Shown: positions 46,065 to 54,594, numbered from the stretch's first letter. The stretch is 64,000 nucleotides of DNA from Limosilactobacillus oris (GCF_025311495.1 NZ_CP104398.1:992001-1056000); one strand, 5' to 3'. Made by a program: numbers and translations. The notes: a model not told the origin generated them from the letters alone.

Positions 46065-47150
46065 CTAAACTTCTGCCGGAACCGGAACCCCGAGTTCCTC
46101 GCCAATCGCCGTGATTTCCTCGTAAGTCTTGTCGTCAATCGCCACGCCAGCCTGCTGGTTTTCCTTTAAGTACCGGTACTCACGGTCGCCTGGAACCCAA
46201 ATCGTCTTGCCGGCAACGTGCTCGAGGCCGCGAATCCGGTCCAGCATTGCGGTGGCGTCCTGCTTGAGGGTTTCGGGATCACCGAAGAAGGCCGGGTCAA
46301 AGGCAAAGAGGAACTGACTGAAGTCGTGTTTGCCCCGGACAGTGTCGGCCGAAATCGACCCCTGGGCCAGGATCCCGGTCAGCAGTTCGACCACGATGGA
46401 GTTCCCCATCCCCTTGTAGTTGGCGTTGACTTCCTGGTTACCACCCAGGGTGACCAGGCCGCCGCCCTTTTGTTCACCCTCGCTAAAGGCCGCCGTTGCC
46501 AGAATGTCTTCCGCCTCTTTCGGGTCCGTAACTACCTGCCGGTCCTTGTCGACCACCCATTCGCCAGGCAGTTCAGTTCCCTTCTTGTCGGCTACCTGGA
46601 TTTTACCGCCGGCCACGGCAGAGGTCGCCCCGTCGAACATGAACGGGTGGGGACTAGCAGGGAAGCCAAAGGCAAAGGCGTTTGACCCGAGGAAGGCCTG
46701 GGTAGCGTTGGTCGGTACCACCAGCGGCCGGGTGTTGGTCAGGGCAATCCCCACTAGGCCAGCGTCTAAGGCTTTGCGAGCATAGTAGCCGGCAATGCCA
46801 AAGTGGTTAGAGTTCCGCACCACGGCAATGCCGACGCCGACCTTCTTGGCTTTCTCAATCACCTTGTCCATCGCCAGGTTGGCCGCAATCTGCCCCATGT
46901 TTTGGTTGGCGTCGACCAGAACGGTCCCGGGCAGCTCCCGGACCACCTTGGGCTGCTTAGTGGGAACAATCGTACCATCCTTGATCATCCGCCGGTACCA
47001 GGCTAACCGTTGAATCCCGTGGGAAGAGATTCCCCGTAAGTCGGCGTCAACCAGGGTATCTGCCAGGAGTTTGCCATCCTGTTCACTAAAACCTAACTTG
47101 TCAAATACGTTTTCCAAATACTGTCGTTCATCGTTTGCTTTTACACGCAT
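46065..47150 (-). CDS. LDH2/MDH2-family NAD(P)-dependent 2-hydroxyacid oxidoreductase
   Basis: 361 aa. Typical family blocks: the SSHGIQRLAWY loop with catalytic His, VGIAVVRNSNHFGIAGYYA, LTNTRPLVVPT, GSNAFAFGFPA and KGMGNSIVVELLTG. This family (not the classical LDH fold) covers malate, ureidoglycolate, sulfolactate and other 2-hydroxyacid dehydrogenases. The start at 47150 has AGGAAAGG upstream; a longer frame runs into the leader. It is the only gene behind a T-box leader, so it should be induced when one aminoacyl-tRNA is uncharged. Confidence 0.85.
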   Translation of the reverse strand: MRVKANDERQYLENVFDKLGFSEQDGKLLADTLVDADLRGISSHGIQRLAWYRRMIKDGTIVPTKQPKVVRELPGTVLVDANQNMGQIAANLAMDKVIEKAKKVGVGIAVVRNSNHFGIAGYYARKALDAGLVGIALTNTRPLVVPTNATQAFLGSNAFAFGFPASPHPFMFDGATSAVAGGKIQVADKKGTELPGEWVVDKDRQVVTDPKEAEDILATAAFSEGEQKGGGLVTLGGNQEVNANYKGMGNSIVVELLTGILAQGSISADTVRGKHDFSQFLFAFDPAFFGDPETLKQDATAMLDRIRGLEHVAGKTIWVPGDREYRYLKENQQAGVAIDDKTYEEITAIGEELGVPVPAEV

Positions 47151-47171
47151 CGTGTCCACACCTTTCCTAAT

Positions 47172-47390
47172 AAAAAAGTCCCCGTGCAAACTGCACAAGG
47201 ACGCTGACCGTGGTACCACCTATCTTCACTATGAAAACATAGCCTCTAACGATGGATAACGGCCATCGCCCGGGATTGTAGCTTGCACCCAACCCACTGC
47301 GATGAGTTCATTTCACGAGCTAGCTAATATGCCCTTCCACCCGGCGGCACTCGCTTTAATTAGAATCACTCGCTACTATTCTCATCTGTT
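47172..47390 (-). promoter_or_regulatory. T-box riboswitch, specifier probably Met (AUG)
   Basis: Minus strand, upstream of the LDH2-family gene. The T-box core GGTGGTACCACGGTCAGCG (47202-47220) is followed by a terminator GTCCTTGTGCA / TGCACGGGGAC with T6 (47172-47202). Stem I is closed by GATGAG (47381-47386) and CTCATC (47301-47306), with an AGTA motif on the left arm and GUGAAAUGAA on the right. AUG (47309-47311) is the best fitting specifier codon. The element is intact and complete; the codon reading is less certain than the T-box call. Confidence 0.88.
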
Positions 47391-47547
47391 TTTAATTATT
47401 ATCATTCATTTTAAGCGGTCGGACTAAAAAGTCAAGGGGAGATTTTGAACCATGTTTACTTCCGTGAATAAAGGCCCCTATTGAAAAGCACAGGATATAA
47501 TCGTTTGCCAAATCAATTGTGAAATAAATAATTAACTGATTTTTGCT

Positions 47548-47575
47548 TGTTTTAGGAAACGCTTTCATATACAAT
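47548..47575 (+). promoter_or_regulatory. promoter with cre site, GPH permease gene
   Basis: -35 TTGTTT (47548-47553), 16-nt spacer, -10 TACAAT (47570-47575). The spacer is TAGGAAACGCTTTCA (47553-47567), one mismatch from the cre consensus, so CcpA would block polymerase. Downstream (47586-47612) lies an AT-rich stretch ending ATCAAATTGGA that is also found before the SDR gene. Confidence 0.7.
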
Positions 47576-47634
47576 GCAAATGTAAAATAGTTTTGTAAAA
47601 TGATTTTATCAAATTGGAGAAAGGTCGGTTTGTA

Positions 47635-49050
47635 GTGAAAAAGTATTTTGCATATGCTCTAGGTACCTTTGGCCATGATGCTTTTTATAATACTTTGAGC
47701 ATTTACTTTATGATGTTTATTACCAGTCAACTCTTTACAAATTCTAGTGATTCCAAGATGGTCGGTATCGTCACTTCCATCATCGTCATTATTCGGGTTG
47801 GTGAAATCATGTTTGATCCGATGATTGGTGGGGTGGTTGACAACACAAATACCCGGTGGGGGAAATTTCGCCCGTGGATTTTAATCGGCTCATTAGTCGC
47901 TTCAATTGGCTTAATTTTTCTCTTTTCGGACTATTTTGGACTTGCTTGGAGCAATCCGCTGCTTTACTTAATTCTACTCGCAATCAGCTTTTTAATCATT
48001 GATGTTTTCTACTCGTTTAGTGATATTGCTATTTGGTCAATGTTACCAGCAGTAAGTATCGACAATAAGGTCCGTACCAACTTCGGAACAGCCTCTCGTC
48101 TAGGTTCGACCCTCGGCGCACAAATCGTAATCGTGATTATCACCCCTGCAATTATGCTGTTTTCGCACATCTTTTCAAAAGTACCGTTCGGCCAACAAAC
48201 CCGGGCTGGATGGATGGGCTACGTCATTATCGTGGCAATCCTGTGTACCGGTGGTGCCCTTATTACCTGTCTTAATATCAAGGAACAAAAGAATCTTATT
48301 CGCTCCAACACTAAGCATACAACGTTAAAAGACATCTTTCGGGCAATCGGCCATAATAGCCAGCTCCTATGGATTGCGGCATCCTACTTCCTATTTGCCT
48401 TCAGCTACGTTGTTACAAATTCGCTCTTAATGTACTACTTCACCTACCGCCTCGGCAACGCTGCTGCCTATACATGGGTCGGGGTAATTACTTGTATCCT
48501 GGGCGTTTTCTCGGTCTCACTGTATCCATTCCTGGAAAATTTGATCAAACGCAAGGCCATTTATGTTGGCGGAATCGGCTTCATGCTCATCGGCTACGTT
48601 ATTTTCCTGCTTGCTGGTCAAAACTTGCATTGGGTACTGACCGCCGTCGCCTTCTATTTTGTCCCCTACCCGTTAATTTTCTTAGCAACCTTGATGACCA
48701 TTACCGATAGTGTGGAGTACGGCCAGCTCGTCAATGGGACCCGGAATGAATCTGTTACCCTTTCGGTTCGCCCCTTAATTGATAAACTAGCTGGGGCGGC
48801 CTCTAACGGAATTGTTGGAATTGTTGCCGTTGCGGCTGGGATGACGGGAAATGCTAAGCCTAGTGATATTTCTGCCCACGGGATTATGGAATTCAACACC
48901 TTCATGTTCTACATTCCAATTTTCTTGCTAATTATCGCAGCCCTGATTTTCTACTTTAAGGTAACCTTGACTGAAGAACAGCACGCAAAGATTGTTGCGG
49001 CCCTTGAGAAGAAGCTGAATACTAACCAAACCACAGCTGAGAACGCATAG
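47635..49050 (+). CDS. GPH-family sugar/polyol:cation symporter
   Basis: 471 aa, about 12 membrane helices. Family pattern of the glycoside-pentoside-hexuronide symporters: YALGTFGHDAFYNTL at the N-terminus, FDPMIGGVVDNTNTRWGKFRPW after helix 2, and the VEYGQLVNGTRNE signature late. Starts at GTG 47635 behind GGAGAAAGG. Faces a ROK regulator and lies beside SDR and FGGY kinase genes, so a pentitol or pentose substrate is inferred. Confidence 0.87.
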   Translation: MKKYFAYALGTFGHDAFYNTLSIYFMMFITSQLFTNSSDSKMVGIVTSIIVIIRVGEIMFDPMIGGVVDNTNTRWGKFRPWILIGSLVASIGLIFLFSDYFGLAWSNPLLYLILLAISFLIIDVFYSFSDIAIWSMLPAVSIDNKVRTNFGTASRLGSTLGAQIVIVIITPAIMLFSHIFSKVPFGQQTRAGWMGYVIIVAILCTGGALITCLNIKEQKNLIRSNTKHTTLKDIFRAIGHNSQLLWIAASYFLFAFSYVVTNSLLMYYFTYRLGNAAAYTWVGVITCILGVFSVSLYPFLENLIKRKAIYVGGIGFMLIGYVIFLLAGQNLHWVLTAVAFYFVPYPLIFLATLMTITDSVEYGQLVNGTRNESVTLSVRPLIDKLAGAASNGIVGIVAVAAGMTGNAKPSDISAHGIMEFNTFMFYIPIFLLIIAALIFYFKVTLTEEQHAKIVAALEKKLNTNQTTAENA

Positions 49051-49067
49051 CAGATTAAAACTATCAA

Positions 49068-49115
49068 GCACAGGCCCCCAGAGCCAGTAATAATGACTCT
49101 GGGGGCCTGTCCACT
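49068..49115. terminator. bidirectional terminator GPH permease / ROK regulator
   Basis: ACAGGCCCCCAGAG ... CTCTGGGGGCCTGT, 14-bp perfect stem between convergent genes. Confidence 0.9.
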
Positions 49116-50234
49116 TTAAATTGATTTAAGTTTGTCGTCAATAAATGGGATTGCTGCGCCAATTGCTACCGCATTGTCAGCAACATGACCTACTTTGACA
49201 TACTGTTCACTCTCAGGAAACACGGAGATCGATTTTAGGCGTCCACGTAAGTCTTCAAGAATTGAGGTAGTAATAAATTTGCTCAATCGTCCACCAATTA
49301 TGATTGGCACATCAATAAACATGTGAAGATTATAAATTGACTCTGCAAGATAGTCCAAATATTCAGAAAACCGTTGTTCTACTGCCGGGTTATGCTGTTT
49401 GAGGTTCGTAAAAAAGCTATTAAGCGTTTCTGTTGGCTGTAGTAATGACGAAAGTGAACAATAGGTTTCAATACATCCCCGTCGACCACAGTAGCACGGA
49501 CGACCATTGTGCGGGTTAATGGAAATATGCTCCATTGTCCCGTCCCGCCCCTTAGTGCTGCGCAAAATTTTGCCATCAGTGATAATGGCGCTCCCAAAGT
49601 GTTCACCAATTGACAGCACGATTTCGTCATTTGGTTCGACAGCGTATTCAGCAGCAGCAACACAATCAGCATCATGGTAAAAACGAACTGGGAACGGTAA
49701 AAACTGACTGAAGAGGTCTGCTCGCATTCCAGTACAACCTAAAATTTTCCCCCATAAAACCGTAGTTCCGGCACCATCAATCAAGCCCTGAATACCTATT
49801 CCAGCGCCCAGGATACTCTTTTCATTATAGCCGTTGTTTTGCAAGAGCCAGCGAACCTGGTCAGCTAATGCCGTTGCATATTGCTCATTATTTGCAAAGG
49901 GAATATTAACCGTATGAATTGCTAATACTTCGTGTTTAAGGTTAATCACTGTAATTGTGGCGTATTTTTGGAAAACTTCAATTCCAATACTTAAAAAAGC
50001 GTTGGGATTCACTGAATAGGCGGTAGCACGCCGCCCAATTTTTGATTCCAGTTGACCATTTTTCATTATCAGTTCCTGGTCAATCAACTGGTTCAAGTTA
50101 CCGGTAACCGTCGGCAGGCTCAAACCGAGTTCATCAGCAACCATCTGCTTAGACAGCTTATCATTACTCATCAGCAAGTGATAAATATTAGAATAATTAG
50201 ACCGCTGAATCGACTGCATCGTTTTCGTTTTCAT
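49116..50234 (-). CDS. ROK-family transcriptional regulator (XylR/NagC-like)
   Basis: 372 aa. N-terminal winged helix (about 10-65, LSKQMVADELGLSLPTVTGNL) followed by a ROK sugar-kinase-like domain with the zinc motif CYCGRRGCIE (about residue 258). Lies between the permease and the SDR/kinase pair and is divergent from the latter. Inferred repressor of both units, with effector an incoming sugar or polyol. Confidence 0.88.
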   Translation of the reverse strand: MKTKTMQSIQRSNYSNIYHLLMSNDKLSKQMVADELGLSLPTVTGNLNQLIDQELIMKNGQLESKIGRRATAYSVNPNAFLSIGIEVFQKYATITVINLKHEVLAIHTVNIPFANNEQYATALADQVRWLLQNNGYNEKSILGAGIGIQGLIDGAGTTVLWGKILGCTGMRADLFSQFLPFPVRFYHDADCVAAAEYAVEPNDEIVLSIGEHFGSAIITDGKILRSTKGRDGTMEHISINPHNGRPCYCGRRGCIETYCSLSSLLQPTETLNSFFTNLKQHNPAVEQRFSEYLDYLAESIYNLHMFIDVPIIIGGRLSKFITTSILEDLRGRLKSISVFPESEQYVKVGHVADNAVAIGAAIPFIDDKLKSI

Positions 50235-50307
50235 AGTGTCCTCCCAGCTTTAAACTATTAGACTAAGTGTATCATAAAACGATTTGCGATAATTAATTTT
50301 TAGTTTT

Positions 50308-50359
50308 TTGAAATCGGTTCCAAAAATTCCTTGACTTTCACTATCAAAGGCCCTATCCT
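50308..50359 (+). promoter_or_regulatory. cre site and promoter of the SDR-kinase operon
   Basis: TTGAAATCGGTTCCA (50308-50322) matches the cre consensus at every fixed position. Directly downstream are -35 TTGACT (50331-50336) and -10 TATCCT (50354-50359), 17 nt apart. The later block ATTTTATAAAATTAAAT...ATCAAATTGGAA (50379-50412) resembles the stretch before the permease gene and is a candidate ROK operator. Confidence 0.65.
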
Positions 50360-50448
50360 TAAAAATGAATTAAGTAAAGTCATTTTATAAAATTAAATCA
50401 TCAAATTGGAATGGCTCTTAATCCAATAGTTTTGAGGAGGAATTACTC

Positions 50449-51225
50449 ATGGGAATTTTAGATCGGATGCGCCTCGACGGTAAGAGTATTTACGTTACAG
50501 GTGGTGCCCAGGGATTGGGTAAGGCAATGGCTACTGGGCTTGCGGAGGCCGGTGCCGATGTCGCAATCGTCGATATTAACGAAGAGAAAGCCAAGGCAAC
50601 TGCTGCTGAAATCGCTCAAGCCACTGGTCAAAAGGTAATTGCGGTTAAAACCGACGTCACCGATCCAGAAGAAGTTGAAGCCATGGTCAAAACCGTTGTT
50701 GACCAACTAGGGGGGCTTGACGCCGCCTTCAATAATGCCGGAATGTGCCTAAATGTCCCCGCTGAAGAAATGTCGTACGAAGATTGGCTAAAAGTTGTTA
50801 ACCTGAACTTGAATTCCGTCTTCCTGTGCTCTACTGCTGCTGGCCGGTACATGTTAAAGCAGGGTCACGGTTCTATCGTCAACACCGCTTCAATGTCCGC
50901 CCACATCGTTAACCGGCCGCAGCCACAATGTTCTTACAACGCGACAAAGAATGGTGTAATCCAACTTTCAAAGTCCTTAGCGATTGAATGGGCCAAGCGT
51001 GGTGTGCGGGTTAACACAATGAGTCCCGGCTACATGGGTACTGATTTGACTTTGAGTTCTCCTGACCTGAAGCCATTGATCAAGACCTGGAACGACTGGG
51101 CACCGTTAGGACGACTGGGTAAGCCGGAAGAACTGCAAGGAATGGCAGTTTACCTGGCAAGTGACACTAGCAGCTTCTCTACTGGTGAAGATTACCTGAT
51201 CGATGGGGCCTTCACCGCTTGGTAA
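50449..51225 (+). CDS. short-chain dehydrogenase, probable pentitol/ketopentose oxidoreductase
   Basis: 258 aa classical SDR: TGGAQGLG cofactor loop, Asp in VDINEEK (favouring NAD over NADP), NNAG, catalytic Ser in TASMSAH and YNATK. Closest in style to sorbose reductase/arabinitol and xylitol dehydrogenases. GAGGAGG ribosome site. The kinase starts 32 nt after it, so the likely path is polyol to ketose, then phosphorylation. Confidence 0.85.
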   Translation: MGILDRMRLDGKSIYVTGGAQGLGKAMATGLAEAGADVAIVDINEEKAKATAAEIAQATGQKVIAVKTDVTDPEEVEAMVKTVVDQLGGLDAAFNNAGMCLNVPAEEMSYEDWLKVVNLNLNSVFLCSTAAGRYMLKQGHGSIVNTASMSAHIVNRPQPQCSYNATKNGVIQLSKSLAIEWAKRGVRVNTMSPGYMGTDLTLSSPDLKPLIKTWNDWAPLGRLGKPEELQGMAVYLASDTSSFSTGEDYLIDGAFTAW

Positions 51226-51257
51226 AATAACCTTCCATTGCAAAGGAGCACAATCGT

Positions 51258-52793
51258 ATGGACTACTTAATTGGAACAGATATTGGGACTTCAGGGACCA
51301 AAAGCATTCTGATGAATACTAAAGGAGAATTGATCGCCCAGGACTTAGAAGAGTACGATGTTTTAACTCCCCATCCCCTGTGGGCTGAACAATGGCCGGA
51401 CGTTTGGCTGAAGGCCGTCAAAGATTCAATTCGAAAGACCGTTGCTAAAAGCAAGGTCAACCCCACGGATATTAAAGGAATCGGCATCAGCGGACTTTAC
51501 GGTGGTTCTGGCATTCCCGTTGACGAAAAAATGGAGCCGGTTCGGCCAGCCTTAATTTGGATGGACCGCCGGGCTGCCGAAGAAACAGAATGGGTTAAGC
51601 AGAACGTCAACACTAACCGTCTTCGTGAAATCACCGGGAATGACGTCGTTGACCCCTATTACGGCTACACCAAGGTCCTCTGGATTAAGAACCATGAACC
51701 AGAGAACTGGCAACGAACCAAGCTATTCCTGCCACCAAACAACTATGTTATCTATAAGCTAACCGGCAAGGTCTCAATTGACTACTCTGCTGCTGGTAAT
51801 ATTGGCGGCTTTTATGACATTAATAAGGGAACCTGGTCGAAAGAAATGATGGACGCGATGGGTGTGCCGGTTGACAAAATGCCTGAGAAATTCGTCGACG
51901 CAACTGAAATTGCCGGTCTCATCACTAAGGAAGCGGCTCAGGAATTAGGGGTCCCTGCTGGCACTCCCGTTATTGCTGGCGGAATTGACGTCGGTGCCGC
52001 TAACATCGGGATGGGCGTCTTCCAACCAGGTCGATACGTCGCCGCAATTGGTTCTTCGATGAATGCAGCCCTCGTCAGTGAAGAGCCAATTAAGGGAAAG
52101 GGCCTGATTGTCTGGCCGTATCCTTATAAATCACGACAATTAGTTTATAACTTTAGCGGTTCGGCAACTGCTGGAGCAATCACCAAGTGGTTCCGTGATA
52201 ACTTTGGCTTGCTAGAAAAGGGCGTCCAGGAAAGTGGCGGTGATAACGCCTACGTCACTCTCGGCAAAGAAGCTCATAATGTTCCCGCTGGGAGCCGCGG
52301 ACTGGTTGTCCTCCCTTACTTCATGGGTGAGCGGGCGCCGGTCTGGAATTCCAATGCCAAGGGATTAATCTTCGGTCTATCGCTCGTCCACACGAAGGCC
52401 GATATTTTCCATGCCTTTCAAGAAGCAGTTTGCTACGCCCTCCGCCATAGTATTGAAAGTACCGGCCGCAACCTTGGCGATTACATCGTCATTGCCGGCG
52501 GGGTAACAAACTCACCTGATTGGGTGCAGATGTTTGCTGACGTTACTGGTTACGCTGTTCGCACACCAATCGACGACGCAGAAGCCAATCTCGGTGATGT
52601 GATGTTAGCGGGACTTGCCACAGGAACCCTGACAGTTGATGAAGTTCAGAAGTGGCAAGTTCTGGGCAAGAAAGTTGAACCACGGCGTGCGCAGCATGAA
52701 GTCTACAACCGTTATTACCAGCTTTATCGGAACCTATACAATGACTTGGGGGATGATATGAAAGAACTTTCTGAGCTAACTAACATCCAATAG
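51258..52793 (+). CDS. FGGY-family carbohydrate kinase (xylulokinase-like)
   Basis: 511 aa. N-terminal ATPase fold GTDIGTSGTKS, ALIWMDRRA, then the second domain with GGIDVGAANIGMG, and the FGGY C-signature region near IAGGVTNSPDWVQMFADVTG. Likely makes xylulose- or ribulose-5-phosphate, entering the phosphoketolase path. Second gene of the SDR operon; AAAGGAG 8 nt before the ATG. L-ribulose or glycerol-type substrates remain possible. Confidence 0.87.
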   Translation: MDYLIGTDIGTSGTKSILMNTKGELIAQDLEEYDVLTPHPLWAEQWPDVWLKAVKDSIRKTVAKSKVNPTDIKGIGISGLYGGSGIPVDEKMEPVRPALIWMDRRAAEETEWVKQNVNTNRLREITGNDVVDPYYGYTKVLWIKNHEPENWQRTKLFLPPNNYVIYKLTGKVSIDYSAAGNIGGFYDINKGTWSKEMMDAMGVPVDKMPEKFVDATEIAGLITKEAAQELGVPAGTPVIAGGIDVGAANIGMGVFQPGRYVAAIGSSMNAALVSEEPIKGKGLIVWPYPYKSRQLVYNFSGSATAGAITKWFRDNFGLLEKGVQESGGDNAYVTLGKEAHNVPAGSRGLVVLPYFMGERAPVWNSNAKGLIFGLSLVHTKADIFHAFQEAVCYALRHSIESTGRNLGDYIVIAGGVTNSPDWVQMFADVTGYAVRTPIDDAEANLGDVMLAGLATGTLTVDEVQKWQVLGKKVEPRRAQHEVYNRYYQLYRNLYNDLGDDMKELSELTNIQ

Positions 52794-52867
52794 TTATTAA
52801 ATCCTGTAATTAACAACCGTTTTCCATTCTTAACATTATATAGTTACTCCTAAAATGTAAGTTTAAC

Positions 52868-52915
52868 AAAAAGGCCAACGTAGATTCATTCACCCCATCT
52901 ACATTGGCCTTTTTA
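52868..52915. terminator. bidirectional terminator kinase / GRP permease
   Basis: AAAAAGGCCAACGTAGA with TCTACATTGGCCTTTTT. Confidence 0.9.
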
Positions 52916-52942
52916 AGCATATCAAGTTCTGCTGTTTAAGTA

Positions 52943-53803
52943 CTATTTCGTGACCCCAATCATAATTCCACCGGCGACTACCAGAATCACCCCGGCGATA
53001 ATCATTTTGACTTCCTTCGGTGTCTTGGACTCGTGCAGGATCCAGAGGCCACCCAAGGTCGAGATAATCACGTTCAGCTGGGAAATGGTGTAGCCGACCG
53101 CCACCCCGTTGATTTCGTTGGAGAAGATAATCCCCAGGTTGGCAATCGCGAAGCAGACCCCGGTGGCCATGTTCTGCCAGGTCTTGACGGCAAACAGCTG
53201 CGGCTGTTTCTCAAACGAGCACAGGATAATCATCGCGACAAAGATCGCCACGGCCTGCGGGAAGACCATGTCCCAACCACCCAGGTGAAAGGCGGTCGGG
53301 AAGGAGGCGTAGGCCACGAAGCCCAGTGAGGAAACCAGGAGGTAGAGCATCCCTTTCTTGACGTTGCTCCCCTGGTCACGCCGTTCCTGGTAGGCGGTCA
53401 TCGCAATCCCGATGACGATTAAAATGAGGGCCCCGACCCCCAGCAGCCACTGGCTGACCGTCGTCCACTCGTGGAAGCACAGTGCCCCGACTAAGGCGGT
53501 TCCGACTAGCTGCTCACCGACCGAAATCGGCATGGTCATCGAAACCCCGACCAGGGAGAAACTCTTGACCTGCAAAATAATTCCGATACAAAAACCGATC
53601 CCACTGAGGGCCGCGCCCAGCCAAAGTACCGGTGTTAGTACTGGCTGCTTAACGAAGTAAACGCCGATTCCGACCAGCAGGGTCACGATTGCCATCCCCA
53701 TGACCTTGTTGGTGTACTTACCACCAATCAGCTGCATACAGATGACCTGAAAGCCGAGGCCCAGTGCCGGTACCAGGGCTATTAAAATATCCATTACTGA
53801 CAT
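52943..53803 (-). CDS. GRP-family sugar uptake protein (GlcU/RbsU type)
   Basis: 286 aa, about 10 hydrophobic helices in two homologous halves of the drug/metabolite superfamily: first ALVPALGLGFQVICMQLIGG, second YLLVSSLGFVAYASFPTAF. Members take up glucose or ribose. Adjacent to the polyol cluster but on the other strand with its own leader, so not clearly part of it. The GGGGACGGG stretch before the ATG serves as ribosome site. Confidence 0.85.
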   Translation of the reverse strand: MSVMDILIALVPALGLGFQVICMQLIGGKYTNKVMGMAIVTLLVGIGVYFVKQPVLTPVLWLGAALSGIGFCIGIILQVKSFSLVGVSMTMPISVGEQLVGTALVGALCFHEWTTVSQWLLGVGALILIVIGIAMTAYQERRDQGSNVKKGMLYLLVSSLGFVAYASFPTAFHLGGWDMVFPQAVAIFVAMIILCSFEKQPQLFAVKTWQNMATGVCFAIANLGIIFSNEINGVAVGYTISQLNVIISTLGGLWILHESKTPKEVKMIIAGVILVVAGGIMIGVTK

Positions 53804-53830
53804 GCTAAATCCCGTCCCCTTTTCACAAAA

Positions 53831-53868
53831 AAGAGGCGACTGTTTTTCTACAATTCCAGTCGCCTCTT
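53831..53868 (-). terminator. terminator after the 37-aa gene
   Basis: 12-bp perfect stem AAGAGGCGACTG/CAGTCGCCTCTT with a T7 run on the minus-strand exit. It lies between the small gene and the GRP permease, so it could also act as attenuator for the latter. Confidence 0.8.
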
Positions 53869-53940
53869 AGCAGTCTTCCAATACCGTGCAACGCTCTCCA
53901 CGGGCCGTCCCGCGAATCACGCCGCATACCGATGGAACGC

Positions 53941-54054
53941 TTAATTTTCTTTCTTAGCGTTTTCCATAGCCTTCATAATTGAAGGGTTCTTGGAGTGACA
54001 ATCCTTAATCATTTGAATATCTTCTTCACTGAGTTCAACGATGTACTTAGCCAT
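53941..54054 (-). CDS. 37-residue small acidic/basic protein, unknown
   Basis: Encodes MAKYIVELSEEDIQMIKDCH then SKNPSIMKAMENAKKEN. A ribosome site (GCGAGGG, 8 nt upstream), a promoter 30 nt further up and a terminator downstream all support expression. It has no membrane segment; the ELSEEDIQMIKD part would form an amphipathic helix. I recognise no family. It is too short for most gene finders. Confidence 0.7.
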   Translation of the reverse strand: MAKYIVELSEEDIQMIKDCHSKNPSIMKAMENAKKEN

Positions 54055-54085
54055 AGTTAATCCCTCGCTTTCTGAAATTAACTAT

Positions 54086-54114
54086 ACTATATCACTTTTA
54101 GGATCGCAGATTAA
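54086..54114 (-). promoter_or_regulatory. promoter of the 37-aa gene
   Basis: Minus-strand TTAATC (54109-54114), 17-nt spacer, TATAGT (54086-54091); a second overlapping TATAGT follows. Confidence 0.5.
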
Positions 54115-54195
54115 CCGTTTTTCGGGCCAATTTGGCAAATATTGTGAAAAAATTATTAATTTAGCAAAGCCGCGAACAAAAGCTGAAAGGGAGTG

Positions 54196-54297
54196 GACGA
54201 GAGAGTGAGAAAAAACGCCTAAAATCGGGCAAGCTGATTTTAGGCGTTTGTCTTTCGACGCGAAGCTAGCCTCTGTCACGCTCCCTTTTCAATAAGG
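54196..54297. repeat. intergenic repeat, copy D
   Basis: GAGTGAGAAAAAACGCC, hairpin AAACGCCTAAAATC/GATTTTAGGCGTTT (54213-54249), then TTTGTCTTTCGACGCGAAGC and CTCTGTCACGCTCCCTTTT; combines the start of copy C with the inverted start of copy B. Confidence 0.85.
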
Positions 54298-54378
54298 CTA
54301 GTTCCGTTCTTCTTTTCTCTTCGTCAGTCCTACCAAGCCGAAGAGCCCCGCCAAACTGGTCAGGAGCAGGCCAGGATT
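54298..54378 (-). pseudogene. remnant: tail of an LPXTG surface protein
   Basis: Minus strand reads NPGLLLTSLAGLFGLVGL then TKRKEERN and stop: the hydrophobic segment and basic tail of a sortase sorting signal. The LPXTG itself and everything before it are gone, replaced at 54378/54379 by the IS30 fragment on the other strand. Confidence 0.75.
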
Positions 54379-54594
54379 CCCCTCTACTTTGCGCATGCTT
54401 ATTCTCCACATGAACGGGGCAGTAATGAGAATCGCAACCGAGTACTACGACGCTTTATCCCCAAAGATCAACCGATTGAGGAAATCACTGATGATGAGTT
54501 AATTCAAATTAAATGGTATTTGAACTCCAGGCCACTCAAATGTTTAAACTGGCGCACACCAATTGAGATCTTTTTGCGTAATCTGCGTCACTAA
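54379..54594 (+). pseudogene. remnant: C-terminus of an IS30-family transposase
   Basis: 72 codons to a stop, in one open frame: YFAHAYSPHERGSNENRNR, then LRRFIPKDQPIEEI and WYLNSRPLKCLNWRTPIEIF. This matches the end of IS30 transposases including the DDE-domain Glu region (ERGSNEN). No start, no inverted repeat seen upstream; the rest of the element is missing. Confidence 0.85.
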
